Source: Rhodococcus rhodnii
GTDB taxonomy: Bacteria > Actinomycetota > Actinomycetes > Mycobacteriales > Pseudonocardiaceae
Length of the DNA stretch: 64,000 nucleotides
NCBI GenBank assembly: GCA_000720375.1
Contig: JOAA01000002.1
Span: forward strand, 499,223 to 563,222
Reading direction: 5' to 3'
Part shown: in pieces, positions 26,343 through 35,636 of the stretch
Numbering within the stretch: the first letter of the stretch is position 1
How the letters are laid out: the number at the start of each line of letters is the position of its first letter
The notes under the pieces: model-generated
Told to the model about the DNA's origin: nothing
What the model saw: only the letters and a program-made list of their open reading frames with translations
The model's database searches: none
Program-made: the position numbers and the translations under genes

Positions 26343-27545
26343 ATCTCCGTAACGCCACAGTTCAGGCACGGCTCGCAGCACGAGCAGCACTGTCAGGGCC
26401 GCGAGTGCCCCGCCGATGCCGATCGCCCATTGAGCCCCGATCCAGGCGCCTGCGAAACCGTGCACCACGTTGGCTAATTGCGGACCGCCCATCAGGACAA
26501 CCGTGAGCGCGCCTTGAATCCGGCCGCGCATCGCCTCATCCGTGTACGCCTGCGCGATGGTGTTGCGGAACGTGCTCAGCACGAAGTTGACGGCACCGCC
26601 CGCGACCAGCGCGAACACGGCGATCCATAGGTGCGCGGCCAGGCCGAGGACCACCACACAACCACCCCAAACTGTCGCGGCGGACGCCATGAGCGCCCCA
26701 TGGCGTCTTGCCCGGCTGAACGTTCCGGACATGAGCCCAGCGAGAAGCACTCCGGTCGGATATGCGGAAAACAACAGGCCGAGTTCCACGCCGCCGCCGG
26801 CCGAACCGCCGTACGCCTGCTCGGCCAACTCTGGAAAGAGCGCCACGGGCATCGCCAGAACCATCGCGGCCATGTCCACCACGAGAATCGCGACCAGGAT
26901 CCGTTCCCTGGCAAGGTAACGGAAGCCTTCGCCCAGTTGCCGCGCGATGCCTCGCCGACGTGGCCGGGGCATCGCCGGCAGCTTGCCCACGGCCCAGAGC
27001 ACGACGAGCATTGCGACCGAATCCAGCAGATAGAGCGTGCCGAGACCGACGGCCGGGATCAACAACCCGGCGAGCAACGGGCCGACGACCGCGCCGGTGT
27101 AGCGGGTCAGTGCGCTGAGACTGTTGGCCGCGACCAACTGTTCGTTCGGCACAACTCGGGGCACTGCGGCGCCCATCGTTGTCATGGTGACGCCGAAGCT
27201 GAGGCCGTACAAGGCAACAAGCACGAGCAGCACCGCAACAGAGTCGAGCTCAGCGTTCAACCACAGGCCAACGTAAGCCAGTCCGAGCCCAGCGTTACCC
27301 GCCAGCAAAAGCCGCCGACAGTCCATTGTGTCCGACAGCGCGCCGGACCCCAGCGCTGAAACGATCAGAGCGCACGTCGAGATCACGGCGGAAACACCGA
27401 CGGTCGCGGACGAACCGGTCAGCGTGAACAGCTGAGTCGGGACCGCGACGAGACTGAACGAGCCGCCGACCGCGGCAACCGCAGAGGCCGTCCACAGTCG
27501 ACGGAACGCGGGAATCTGCAAGGGCCGTCGGTCAATCAGCTTCAC
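26334..27545 (-). CDS. MFS transporter
   Basis: 403 residues from ATG 27545, which overlaps the MerR-PP2C stop. Twelve hydrophobic segments, with the MFS loop signature degenerate as GSGALSDTMDCRRLLLAGN. Overall pattern is of an MFS_3-like drug efflux permease with a gap of about 30 residues between halves (PRPRRRGIARQLGEGFRYLA). The overlap means translation is coupled to the MerR-PP2C regulator. A pump for a toxic compound is likely; the adjacent glycosyltransferase could modify the same compound. Confidence 0.92.
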   Translation of the reverse strand: MKLIDRRPLQIPAFRRLWTASAVAAVGGSFSLVAVPTQLFTLTGSSATVGVSAVISTCALIVSALGSGALSDTMDCRRLLLAGNAGLGLAYVGLWLNAELDSVAVLLVLVALYGLSFGVTMTTMGAAVPRVVPNEQLVAANSLSALTRYTGAVVGPLLAGLLIPAVGLGTLYLLDSVAMLVVLWAVGKLPAMPRPRRRGIARQLGEGFRYLARERILVAILVVDMAAMVLAMPVALFPELAEQAYGGSAGGGVELGLLFSAYPTGVLLAGLMSGTFSRARRHGALMASAATVWGGCVVVLGLAAHLWIAVFALVAGGAVNFVLSTFRNTIAQAYTDEAMRGRIQGALTVVLMGGPQLANVVHGFAGAWIGAQWAIGIGGALAALTVLLVLRAVPELWRYGDSP

Positions 27546-28576
27546 AGCATGACAACTTCGGCGACGACGACAGCGATGTTGTCGGGCGCGCCACCCTGGT
27601 AAGCCAGTGCGATCAGTTCCTCGACCGCTTCGTCCGGAGAATTCTCGCGCCGCAATGCGACCCGCTTCTGCTCGACCGACACGACCCGGGTCAGGCCGTC
27701 GGAGCAGAGCAGATAGCGGTCGCCGACCTTGGCCTCGTGCACGGACAGGTCAGGCTTGTCCCGGCCGGTTCCCGAAATCGCTCGCGCCAGCATGGCGCGT
27801 TGTGGGTGCGACTCGGCTTCCTCCGGCGACAGCCGTCCTTCGTCAACCAGTGACTGCACCCACGTGTGATCGTGGGTGATCTGGAAAAGCTCGTTGTCCC
27901 GCAGGACATACGCCCGAGTGTCGCCGATATGGACCAGTCCCAACTGGGAACCCGACCACAGCATCGCGGTGAGTGTGGTGACTGCCTCGCTGCCGTGCAG
28001 GACCCGTTCGGCTTCACCGACTGCTTCCGCCAGGGCGTTGAGGAGCTCTCCGGCGGGCACCACCCGGGTGTCCAGCGGCTTCAACGCGGCGATCGCGGCG
28101 GCGCTGGCGTCCCCACCGCCGCTTACTCCGTCGGCGACAGCGAGCAACCTGCCACTGGCGTACGCCACGTCCTCGTTGCTCGTGCGCACCGTTCCGATGT
28201 CGGTACGTGCCGCGTAACGGATGCCCAGCTCGGTCATCGCGCTGCCTCTGCCTCTGAGGTAGTCGACGAGGAACGTCGCAAGCTGGCCACGATTGGCCGT
28301 CTCCGCGAGGACCTCGGCCCAATACGCCTCGACCTCGGCCGCGGCCTGCTCCTGATCGAGGCTGACCACGGTGCGGATACGCGCCAGTGGCATGCCGAGC
28401 CTGCGCAGCCAGGCGATGAACCTCGCCTGTTCGAGCTGACTGGGGTCGTAGAGGCGGTATCCCGATTCGCTGTCCACGACCGCGGGCGGCAAGAGCCCCA
28501 GTTCGTCGTACAGGCGCAATGCCTTCGCAGAGAGCCGTGCGGCCCGGGCGAACACCCCGATCGTCCAGAGTTCCAC
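27542..28576 (-). CDS. MerR-type regulator fused to PP2C phosphatase
   Basis: 344 residues from GTG 28576 (MELWTIGVFARAARLSAKAL). The first ~120 residues are a MerR HTH (LRLYDELGLLPPAVVDSESG, YRLYDPSQLEQARFI) and its dimer helix. The rest is a complete PP2C/PPM phosphatase: RTSNEDVAYA, VADGVSGGGDASA, LVHIGDTRAYVLRDNEL, LLCSDGLT and APDNIAVVVAEV. PPM enzymes remove phosphate from Ser/Thr using two metal ions. Joining it to a DNA-binding domain suggests that phosphorylation state feeds directly into transcription. Translationally coupled to the MFS pump. Confidence 0.92.
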   Translation of the reverse strand: MELWTIGVFARAARLSAKALRLYDELGLLPPAVVDSESGYRLYDPSQLEQARFIAWLRRLGMPLARIRTVVSLDQEQAAAEVEAYWAEVLAETANRGQLATFLVDYLRGRGSAMTELGIRYAARTDIGTVRTSNEDVAYASGRLLAVADGVSGGGDASAAAIAALKPLDTRVVPAGELLNALAEAVGEAERVLHGSEAVTTLTAMLWSGSQLGLVHIGDTRAYVLRDNELFQITHDHTWVQSLVDEGRLSPEEAESHPQRAMLARAISGTGRDKPDLSVHEAKVGDRYLLCSDGLTRVVSVEQKRVALRRENSPDEAVEELIALAYQGGAPDNIAVVVAEVVML

Positions 28577-28631
28577 CCGCCCATCCTGGGCCTTGCCCCT
28601 GGGGCAATGTCCAGCATCCGGCGCACATGGC

Positions 28632-28669
28632 GGTGTGGCGGTGCGCTGGGGGTCCCGCACCGCCACACC
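28632..28669 (-). terminator. Intrinsic-type terminator after the secreted-repeat lipoprotein
   Basis: GGTGTGGCGGTGCG and CGCACCGCCACACC form a perfect 14-bp stem with a 10-base loop, 24 bases downstream of the minus-strand lipoprotein stop. No U tract. It also insulates the next minus-strand gene. Confidence 0.7.
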
Positions 28670-28692
28670 TGTCTGTGGGTGAATCGTCAGCT

Positions 28693-29622
28693 TCAGCCGA
28701 AGAAGATCGAAGCCAGGTCGTTGTCGAACTTCAACTCCGCCAAGTCGGTGACGTCACCGTCGACCACGAGCGACTTGCCCTTGCAGTCCTTCTCCGACCA
28801 CAGCTTCATCGAGCCGCTCGCCGAGATCGACGAAGTCACGTTGGGCCGCGCCAGGTTCTGGCAGCCGTTGCCCGCGACACCCTGTGACGGGCCGTTGTCG
28901 CTGAAGTTGGCGTCGTCGAACAGAATCGCGCTGGTCGCCTTCCGGCCGCCCGGGTTGTTCGCCGGGGGCGGCGTCGTGGGAGTGGTCGTGGCCGGGGCAC
29001 CGGCCTTGCCGCCGGTCGGCGTAACGCCGAACCACTTGCCGCCGACGCCCTGGCCCAAGGTGTCGCCCGGCTTCTTGTCCTTGTTGAAGCGGTAAACCGG
29101 CCAACCGCCGATCGTCAGCTGCAGCGAACCGTCATCGCGACGGACCGTTCCGACATCCTGCTTCTTGATCCCCGCGATGAAAACCTTGGAGCCACGCTCG
29201 ACCGTCACCGGCGGCCAGGTCACCGCACAGTCGCCGTTGCACACGGACTTCGACGGCTTCGCGTCATCGTCGTCGAACCGGTACAGCGTCAGGCCCGCAC
29301 CATTGACCACGACCGGGTTCAGCGCGCCTGCCTTGCTTGCCTTGAGGGCCACCCACTTGCGGGCGACGTCCTTGGCCGCTGTGTTCGGCGTTCCGTCCGA
29401 GCCTTTGGCCCAGTCGCCCGTGTCCGCCTGTGCGTTGTTCGACTTTGCCGTGCCAGACAGCAAAGACAGACCCTCGGAACTGACGTCCTCCGCGTTGACT
29501 ACCGGCGTGGTGCCGGTGTCGACCGATGGCGGAGCAGCACCGTTCTGGCCACCACACGCCGACAGAACCGCGACGCCGACCGCCGTCAGGGCAGCAAAGG
29601 ACACAACATGCTTACGCAACAT
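28693..29622 (-). CDS. Secreted-repeat lipoprotein (PF03640-like)
   Basis: 309 residues. The signal ends in lipobox LSAC (VGVAVLSACGGQNG). Two PF03640-type repeats are visible: GAGLTLYRFDDDDAKPSKSV with CNGDCAVTWPPV, and then QLTIGGWPVYRFNKDK, PGDTLGQGVGGKWFGVTPTG. A Pro/Thr linker (PATTTPTTPPPANNPGG) leads to a C-terminal domain of ~95 residues with paired Cys. Homologous to the shorter protein at 42768 on the other side of the secretion locus. Function of the family is unknown, thought to be at the cell surface. Confidence 0.88.
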   Translation of the reverse strand: MLRKHVVSFAALTAVGVAVLSACGGQNGAAPPSVDTGTTPVVNAEDVSSEGLSLLSGTAKSNNAQADTGDWAKGSDGTPNTAAKDVARKWVALKASKAGALNPVVVNGAGLTLYRFDDDDAKPSKSVCNGDCAVTWPPVTVERGSKVFIAGIKKQDVGTVRRDDGSLQLTIGGWPVYRFNKDKKPGDTLGQGVGGKWFGVTPTGGKAGAPATTTPTTPPPANNPGGRKATSAILFDDANFSDNGPSQGVAGNGCQNLARPNVTSSISASGSMKLWSEKDCKGKSLVVDGDVTDLAELKFDNDLASIFFG

Positions 29623-29743
29623 GGGGTTTCACTCCAAAGATGAGATGCGGTTCCGGCCTGTTTCCGACCCGCTCGGGGCAAGACACGGAACTCGGCTCGA
29701 AGAGGTTCACACAATTTCGGAGTGTCCTGGGTCACACCTGGTT

Positions 29744-30706
29744 TCAGCAGTGCCTGCCGCCGTTGATGCACGCGACTGCCTGCGCCATCAACGGTTCCGG
29801 CATGACACCGATGGCCATCGCGTGGTCGGTGATCGGATCGCGTCCCTCCTCGGGAAAGGAGTCGATCGCGTAGCCGACATCCGGCGGGATCGAGTAGGCG
29901 ATCTCGATGTGCAGCTGTGGCACCGGGAACGTGCCAATTGGGCATGCCCCGGTGGTCGGGAAGAGCAGATGGCTGCGGTGCAGTGTGCTGTCGGTGGCCT
30001 TGCCGTCCCAGCAACTCGGGAAGTCGAACACCCTGATCACTTGCTGGCCCTCGGCACAGCGTGGGTACTGCTTGGTCACGCGGTCGCGGGCGCCCGAACA
30101 GGTCCATTGCACGTGTTCGGTGTGTTCACCGTCCTGGGAGACCGCGACCGGATTTCCGGTGATAGCACGCAGGAAACGCGGCGCGGCGACAACATTCGAC
30201 ATGGAATTGCCGCGCAGCTGGATGAGCACGGAATCGGGCTGCACGATCCGGCCGTGGTTGCCGTCGACACCGCCGCCGGCCGTATGCGCGTCGTCACCAA
30301 GTTCGTCGGTCAGTCGCAGAACAGGCCAGTAGTAGGTCGACCGATCGTCCGCCCGGCAGGTCGTGCCCGCTGCGGCAAGGCTTTGATCCGTGGAGAACGC
30401 GTCGGTCGACAGGTTTCCGACGTAGTCGTGGGTGTGGTGCGCGCCTCCCGGCAAGCCTGGTTGAACCACCACGTTGTCGGCGTTGCGATGACCGTTCTCG
30501 TTGCGGCCGCAGTGCGATTGCCAGGTTCCAGTGCTGGCACCCAGTTGCGTGACAGTCGCTTGCGCCTGAACCGGAACCTGCTGAATGTCCACGTAGTACG
30601 AATCGCTGGATCTGGCGTGCTCGCCGTGACTTCTGTTGCAGGCAGCCAATGCTGTGGCAGCGCACAGTACGGAGAACAACACGAGCGGTCGCAACGACAA
30701 TGACAC
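29744..30706 (-). CDS. DUF1996-type secreted lipoprotein
   Basis: 320 residues from GTG 30706, chosen because a signal sequence (SLSLRPLVLFSVLCAAT) and lipobox LAAC follow and GAGGA lies upstream. The mature part has features of DUF1996: PGLPGGAHHTHDYVGN, TYYWPVLR, VIRVFDFPSCWDGKATDS, FPVPQLHIEIAYSIP. The fold is probably a secreted carbohydrate- or polymer-linked domain, but the activity is unknown. It is divergent from the WXG100-like gene. Confidence 0.82.
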   Translation of the reverse strand: MSLSLRPLVLFSVLCAATALAACNRSHGEHARSSDSYYVDIQQVPVQAQATVTQLGASTGTWQSHCGRNENGHRNADNVVVQPGLPGGAHHTHDYVGNLSTDAFSTDQSLAAAGTTCRADDRSTYYWPVLRLTDELGDDAHTAGGGVDGNHGRIVQPDSVLIQLRGNSMSNVVAAPRFLRAITGNPVAVSQDGEHTEHVQWTCSGARDRVTKQYPRCAEGQQVIRVFDFPSCWDGKATDSTLHRSHLLFPTTGACPIGTFPVPQLHIEIAYSIPPDVGYAIDSFPEEGRDPITDHAMAIGVMPEPLMAQAVACINGGRHC

Positions 30707-30882
30707 GAAACGGATCCTCGCATACCACGCGGCCCGGAAAAGGAGAACCGGCTGGGGATGGCAGGTGCTTGCCACGCCCGTAACGCCAAATCCCGTGAAC
30801 CCCTTCGCGGCGAGACCCGTGTGGGGGTGGTCAACAAGCCGGGGAGCCGGCGAATCCGCAAGCCAGCACAGGGGAGAACACC

Positions 30883-31179
30883 ATGGCCACGTACCACATC
30901 CAGTCCGAGGACATCCAGGAGAGCTCGTCCTGGCTCAAGCAGAACATGCAGACCCTGCTCGACGGGATGACCCAGGCGAAGAGCAAGATCGACACCCTGA
31001 TCCAGGGCGGCTACAACACCCCGCAGGCGCAGGCGAAGTTCGGCCCGTACTTCGAGGAGTACAAGTCCAGTGTGGACGAGACGCTGCGCGGCATGGAGGG
31101 TATCAGCCAGTACCTCGAGCAGGTCGGCACCGCCTTCGAGGACACCGACAACCAGACGTCCAGCAGCCTCGGCCGCTGA
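30883..31179 (+). CDS. WXG100-like (ESAT-6-type) protein without the WXG motif
   Basis: 98 residues, the usual size of the family. Two amphipathic helices (ESSSWLKQNMQTLLDGMTQA and KSSVDETLRGMEGISQYLEQ) flank a central turn. The turn reads GGYNTPQAQAKFGPYF in place of the canonical W-x-G. The end has AFEDTDNQ, in the place where many have the Y-x-x-x-D/E export signal. It sits directly before the EssC/EccC-type ATPase, as esxA-like genes do in type VII loci. It is probably the secreted partner or chaperone. Confidence 0.82.
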   Translation: MATYHIQSEDIQESSSWLKQNMQTLLDGMTQAKSKIDTLIQGGYNTPQAQAKFGPYFEEYKSSVDETLRGMEGISQYLEQVGTAFEDTDNQTSSSLGR

Positions 31180-31256
31180 GTGACCTTCCGATGATCCCCA
31201 TGGGGCCGTGCAGCTGACAAGCGTCGCACGGCCCCTATTGGCGTTTGGAGCCTTTC

Positions 31257-34200
31257 GTGCGTTTCGTTCTGACCACTGTGGACACCCGTGGCACGGTCGT
31301 CGACCACCTGCTCGACACGTCCGCCGACACCACTGTCGGCGAGTTGGCGCAGGCGTTGGGCACGGGCCGAACGCCGACGTTGTTCGTGGCGGGCGCGCCG
31401 ATCGACCCGCATCTGAACCTGCGCGACTCGCCACTGCGGCAAGGCGTCGTCGTCGGTCTGGACCGGCCGGTGAGCGCGGTGTGGGTGGAGCCGCGCGGCG
31501 TCGCGGAAATCCGGTTTGTCGGCGGTCACGACGCCGGCGTGGTGATCCGGCTGGACATCGGTGACTACCTGATCGGCGCGGCGAGTACGTGCCGGATCCG
31601 GATCGTCGACCCGGGCGGTCCGCCGGCGCGGGCCAGGCTGCGTGTCCTGCCGGACGGCCGATGCGAGCTCGTCCCCTTGACGGACAGCGGCTTGCGGCTG
31701 GACCGGGTCGAGGTGACCGAACCGCGGGCGTGGCCCGACGGTTCCGTGTTGGCCGTCGGTTCGTCGCTGCTGGAACTTGCGCGTCCACAGCCGCCGGATG
31801 CCGCGCTGGCGCCTTCCGAAGACCGGACCGGCTTGGACTACAACCGTCCGCCTCGGCTGTTGCCCGCGCCACGCGTCACCAAGTTCACGCTGCCTTCGCC
31901 GCCCCAGCCACCAGAGCGTCGTCCGCTGTCTTTCATCGCTGCCGCGGCGCCGCTGGTGCTGTCCGGTGCGATGTTCGCGATCACTCGCAATCCCTTGACT
32001 TTGCTGTTCGCGTTGCTGTCGCCGCTGATCCTGATCGCGGGCCAGTTGGGTGGGCGCAGGGAGAACCGCTTGGCGTATCGCAAGCGGGTGGCCGAGTTCG
32101 AGGAGAAGAAGGCCCGGATCTCCGCGGACGCCCAGCAGGCACTGGCTTTGGAGCGGGCCGCGCGCCGGATCAACTTCCCCGACCCGGCAACGGTTCTGCT
32201 GACCGCGGTCGGCCCACGTCGTCGCCTGTGGGAACGCCGTCGTGCCGATCCGGACTACTTGGACCTGCGGGCGGGTACGGCCGATTTGCCCTCCGAGGTC
32301 GTCCTCACCGATCCGGCGCAGGACGAGCACCGCCGAGAGATCCGATGGACCGCGCTGGACGTGCCAGTCACGGTTCCGCTGCGCGAACATGGGGTGCTTG
32401 GTGTCGCTGGAGGTGGCGTCGCACGGACCGTCGCCCGCTGGCTGCTTGCCCAGGCGGCGGTTCTGCACAGTCCGGAAGACCTGCAGATCTACGTCCTCGC
32501 AGGTGCTGGGCAGAACTGGGAATGGACGCGTTGGCTGCCGCACGTGGCCCCGCGCAACGGACAGGACACCGTCTGCACTATCGGTGTGGACGCGCAAACG
32601 CTCGCTAGACGTGTCGCCGAACTTGTCGCGATCATTTCCGCGCGTGCGGGCAAGCCTGCCGAGCGGGATGTGCTGGTGGTGCTGGACGGCGCGCGCAGGC
32701 TTCGGTCGTTGCCCGGTATCACGCAGATTCTGCGGGACGGTCCGGCTGTCGGTGTCTACGCGATCTGCGTGGACGACGAAGAACGGCTGCTGCCGGAGGA
32801 ATGCCAGGCGGTCATCACTGAGCAGGGCGACGGTTCGCTGCGGGTGACTCGTACCCGCTCCGAGCCGGTGGGGCAGGTGCGGCCGGATCTCGTGTCCCGC
32901 GAGTGGTGCCGCACGGTGTCCCGGGCGCTCGCCCCGGTGCGTGACACCGGGAGCAGCGGGGACGGCGGCGGCTTGCCGGACGCGAGCAGGCTGCTGGACG
33001 TGCTGGCATTGGAACCGCCGACGCCGGATGCCGTCGCTGCCCGATGGGCGACCGGAGGCCGGACAACGGTCGCAGTGGTCGGTGAGTCGTTGGACGGCCC
33101 GTTCTCGTTGGATCTCAAGCAAGACGGCCCGCACGGCCTGGTCGCGGGCACAACCGGATCAGGGAAGTCCGAGCTGCTCCAGACACTGGTGGCGTCGTTG
33201 GCAGTGGCCAACCGGCCGGACGCGATGACCTTCGTACTCGTGGACTACAAGGGCGGCAGCGCTTTCAAGGACTGCGTGTCGCTCCCACACACTGTGGGAA
33301 TGGTCACGGACCTCGACACTCACCTGGTCAGCCGCGCACTCACGTCGTTGTCCGCGGAGCTGAAGAGGCGCGAGCACATCTTGGCCGACGCAGGCGCCAA
33401 GGATATTGACGACTATGTCCTGTTGTTGGACCGAAGAACGGCTGGCAGGTTCGAGCATCAGCACCGCGATCGGACCTTGCCGCCGATGCCTCGGTTGCTG
33501 ATCGTGATCGACGAGTTCGCGTCCATGGTCCGTGACCTGCCGGACTTCGTCACTGGTCTGGTCAACATCGCGCAGCGTGGCCGTTCGCTCGGCATTCACC
33601 TGGTCTTGGCGACACAGCGGCCGGGCGGCGTGGTCTCGCCGGAGATCCGCGCCAACACGAACTTGCGGATCGCGTTGCGGGTCACTGACTCCAGTGAAAG
33701 CCAGGACGTGCTGAACGCGCCGGACGCGGCGGCGATCTCGAAGTCGACGCCAGGCCGCGCGTATGTGCGGTTGGCGCAGTCGTCGCTCGTGCCGTTCCAA
33801 GCCGGGCGGGTGGGCGGGTTCCGTCCGGGCGCCCGAACCACAGAACGGCCTGCGCCTTGGCTCATGCCCTTGACGTGGAACGACATGGCACGCCCAGCGC
33901 CACAACGACCGGGCGGGGTGCAGCCGGATGACGAAGTGACCGATCTGGCTGTGCTGGTGCAAGCGATCCGTGGCGCGTCCTCCCGATTGGGTCTGCCACC
34001 GCAGCACAGCCCGTGGTTGCCCGCGCTGCCCACACAGATCACAGTGGACTCATTGCCTGCCGTATCCACGAGCGGTTACCTGCCTCCGGTGGCGTACGGC
34101 ATCGTGGATCTGCCCGAACAGCAACGGCAGGAGCCGCTGGTCCTCGATCTGGCCACTTTGGGCCACCTCCACATTGTCGGTGCGGCCCGCAGTGGCCGTT

Positions 34201-35585
34201 CCCAGGCGCTGCGTACCCTCGCTGGTGCGGTGGCCCGGACCCTTTCCCCAGACGACGTGCACGTGTACGGAATCGACTGCGGCAACGGCGCCTTGCTTGC
34301 CTTGTCGGCGTTTCCGCACTGTGGCGCGATCGTGCAGCGTACGGAGGCAGAGCGCCTGACGCGGTTGATCACGCGGTTGAAGGCGGAAATGGCCAGGCGT
34401 CAGCAGTTGCTGGCCACAAGCGGATCCGCGAACCTCGTGGAATACCGAATGACTCACTCGGATGCGCGCACGCCCCACATCCTGCTACTTGTGGATCGGT
34501 GGGAGGTCTTTGACAAGACGTTCGCCGATCACGATGGCGGCGCGTTGATGGCTGGAATGCTCGCGTTGATGAGCGAAGGTGCCAGTGTCGGCATCCATCT
34601 TGTGCTGGCAGGCGATCGTGCGTTGTTCTCCACGCGGGTTTCGTCCACGACAGAGGACAAGCTGGTGTTGCGGCTCAACGAGCGGTCGGATTACAGCGTG
34701 ATCGGCGTCAACCATCGCAACCTGCCCGACGAGATTCGGCCAGGCCGGGCGTTGCGGGCCACCGACACAACGGAGGCCCAGATCGCCATGCTGGACCCGG
34801 ACCCGTCCGGCCAGGCACAAGCCCGCGCAGTGGCCGCGATCGCAGCCAACTGTCCACCAGGGACCACACGTCCGTTCCGAGTGGACGTGTTGCCAGACGA
34901 ACTGAGCCTCGCGGACGCCAAACAGTTCGCTCGTCGGGAAGGACCGTTGTGGACACTCGTAGGCGTCGGCGGTGACGAGCTGACGGCTCTTGGGCCGGAC
35001 CTGAGTGTCAATCCGACGTTCATCATTGGCGGTGCGGCCCGTTCTGGCCGGAGCACAGTGCTGTTGACCATGGCGTCGTCCTTGTTGGACGCGGGCACGC
35101 CGGTGGTGATCGCTGCTCCTCGTCGATCACCGCTTCGAGAACTGGCTGGTGCGCCGGGTGTGCTGGACGTGGCGACGGGCGCGGATTTCACCACTGCTCA
35201 ACTGATCACCGCACTCGACCAGGCCACGGGCCCTGCCGTTGTGGTGATCGACGACGCTGAGTTGCTGCTCAAGTGCGACGCGGGCAGTGAACTTGGTGTG
35301 ATCGCACGCAGTGGTGCCGAGCAGGGACGTGGGCTGATCATGGCCGGCACGACCGAGGGCCTGGTTGCCGGTTTCGGTGGCTGGCACGTGGACGCTCGAC
35401 GAAATCGGCAGGGTGCGTTGCTCGGGCCGCAGTCCTTGGGTGACGCGGAACTGTTGGGCGCCAAGCTGTCGCGTGGTCAACTAGGTCCGGCGCGGCCTGG
35501 CCGGATCCTGCTGCACCTCGGCGACGGCGTGATCCGCACCGCCCAAGTACCGCTGACCGACGCTGGAGCCTTGATGGTCGCCTAG
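31257..35585 (+). CDS. EssC/EccC-type FtsK-SpoIIIE ATPase of a type VII-like secretion system
   Basis: 1442 residues from GTG 31257, with TTGGAG upstream; a TTG at 31245 is the alternative. The N-terminal ~200 residues contain a ubiquitin-like/FHA-like region (VVIRLDIGDYLIGAASTCRI). Two membrane helices follow (FIAAAAPLVLSGAMFAI and LTLLFALLSPLILIAGQL). Then come three FtsK-type ATPase domains. Walker A of the first is GTTGSGKS (631-638), with Walker B LLIVIDEF. In the second (975-982) and third (1259-1266) it is GAARSGRS, with Arg in place of the Lys. This layout matches firmicute EssC. It is the motor that drives export; only the first domain is likely to hydrolyse normally. Confidence 0.93.
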   Translation: MRFVLTTVDTRGTVVDHLLDTSADTTVGELAQALGTGRTPTLFVAGAPIDPHLNLRDSPLRQGVVVGLDRPVSAVWVEPRGVAEIRFVGGHDAGVVIRLDIGDYLIGAASTCRIRIVDPGGPPARARLRVLPDGRCELVPLTDSGLRLDRVEVTEPRAWPDGSVLAVGSSLLELARPQPPDAALAPSEDRTGLDYNRPPRLLPAPRVTKFTLPSPPQPPERRPLSFIAAAAPLVLSGAMFAITRNPLTLLFALLSPLILIAGQLGGRRENRLAYRKRVAEFEEKKARISADAQQALALERAARRINFPDPATVLLTAVGPRRRLWERRRADPDYLDLRAGTADLPSEVVLTDPAQDEHRREIRWTALDVPVTVPLREHGVLGVAGGGVARTVARWLLAQAAVLHSPEDLQIYVLAGAGQNWEWTRWLPHVAPRNGQDTVCTIGVDAQTLARRVAELVAIISARAGKPAERDVLVVLDGARRLRSLPGITQILRDGPAVGVYAICVDDEERLLPEECQAVITEQGDGSLRVTRTRSEPVGQVRPDLVSREWCRTVSRALAPVRDTGSSGDGGGLPDASRLLDVLALEPPTPDAVAARWATGGRTTVAVVGESLDGPFSLDLKQDGPHGLVAGTTGSGKSELLQTLVASLAVANRPDAMTFVLVDYKGGSAFKDCVSLPHTVGMVTDLDTHLVSRALTSLSAELKRREHILADAGAKDIDDYVLLLDRRTAGRFEHQHRDRTLPPMPRLLIVIDEFASMVRDLPDFVTGLVNIAQRGRSLGIHLVLATQRPGGVVSPEIRANTNLRIALRVTDSSESQDVLNAPDAAAISKSTPGRAYVRLAQSSLVPFQAGRVGGFRPGARTTERPAPWLMPLTWNDMARPAPQRPGGVQPDDEVTDLAVLVQAIRGASSRLGLPPQHSPWLPALPTQITVDSLPAVSTSGYLPPVAYGIVDLPEQQRQEPLVLDLATLGHLHIVGAARSGRSQALRTLAGAVARTLSPDDVHVYGIDCGNGALLALSAFPHCGAIVQRTEAERLTRLITRLKAEMARRQQLLATSGSANLVEYRMTHSDARTPHILLLVDRWEVFDKTFADHDGGALMAGMLALMSEGASVGIHLVLAGDRALFSTRVSSTTEDKLVLRLNERSDYSVIGVNHRNLPDEIRPGRALRATDTTEAQIAMLDPDPSGQAQARAVAAIAANCPPGTTRPFRVDVLPDELSLADAKQFARREGPLWTLVGVGGDELTALGPDLSVNPTFIIGGAARSGRSTVLLTMASSLLDAGTPVVIAAPRRSPLRELAGAPGVLDVATGADFTTAQLITALDQATGPAVVVIDDAELLLKCDAGSELGVIARSGAEQGRGLIMAGTTEGLVAGFGGWHVDARRNRQGALLGPQSLGDAELLGAKLSRGQLGPARPGRILLHLGDGVIRTAQVPLTDAGALMVA

Positions 35586-35594
35586 AACATGAAA

Positions 35595-35633
35595 ATGCCC
35601 CCAAAGTGGCTGCGAAAGCCACTTTGGGGGCAT
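35595..35633. terminator. Bidirectional hairpin terminator
   Basis: ATGCCCCCAAAGTGGCT and AGCCACTTTGGGGGCAT pair perfectly over 17 bp around a five-base GCGAA loop. It lies between the convergent ends of the ATPase gene (35585) and the minus-strand gene ending at 35637, so it stops transcription from both sides. A-rich bases precede it on one side. Confidence 0.9.
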
Positions 35634-35636
35634 GAG

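Noticed and set aside
31011..33134. 707-residue minus-strand frame antisense to the secretion ATPase
   Set aside because: Arg/Gly/Gln/His-rich shadow typical of high-GC antisense frames; the plus frame has full FtsK domains.
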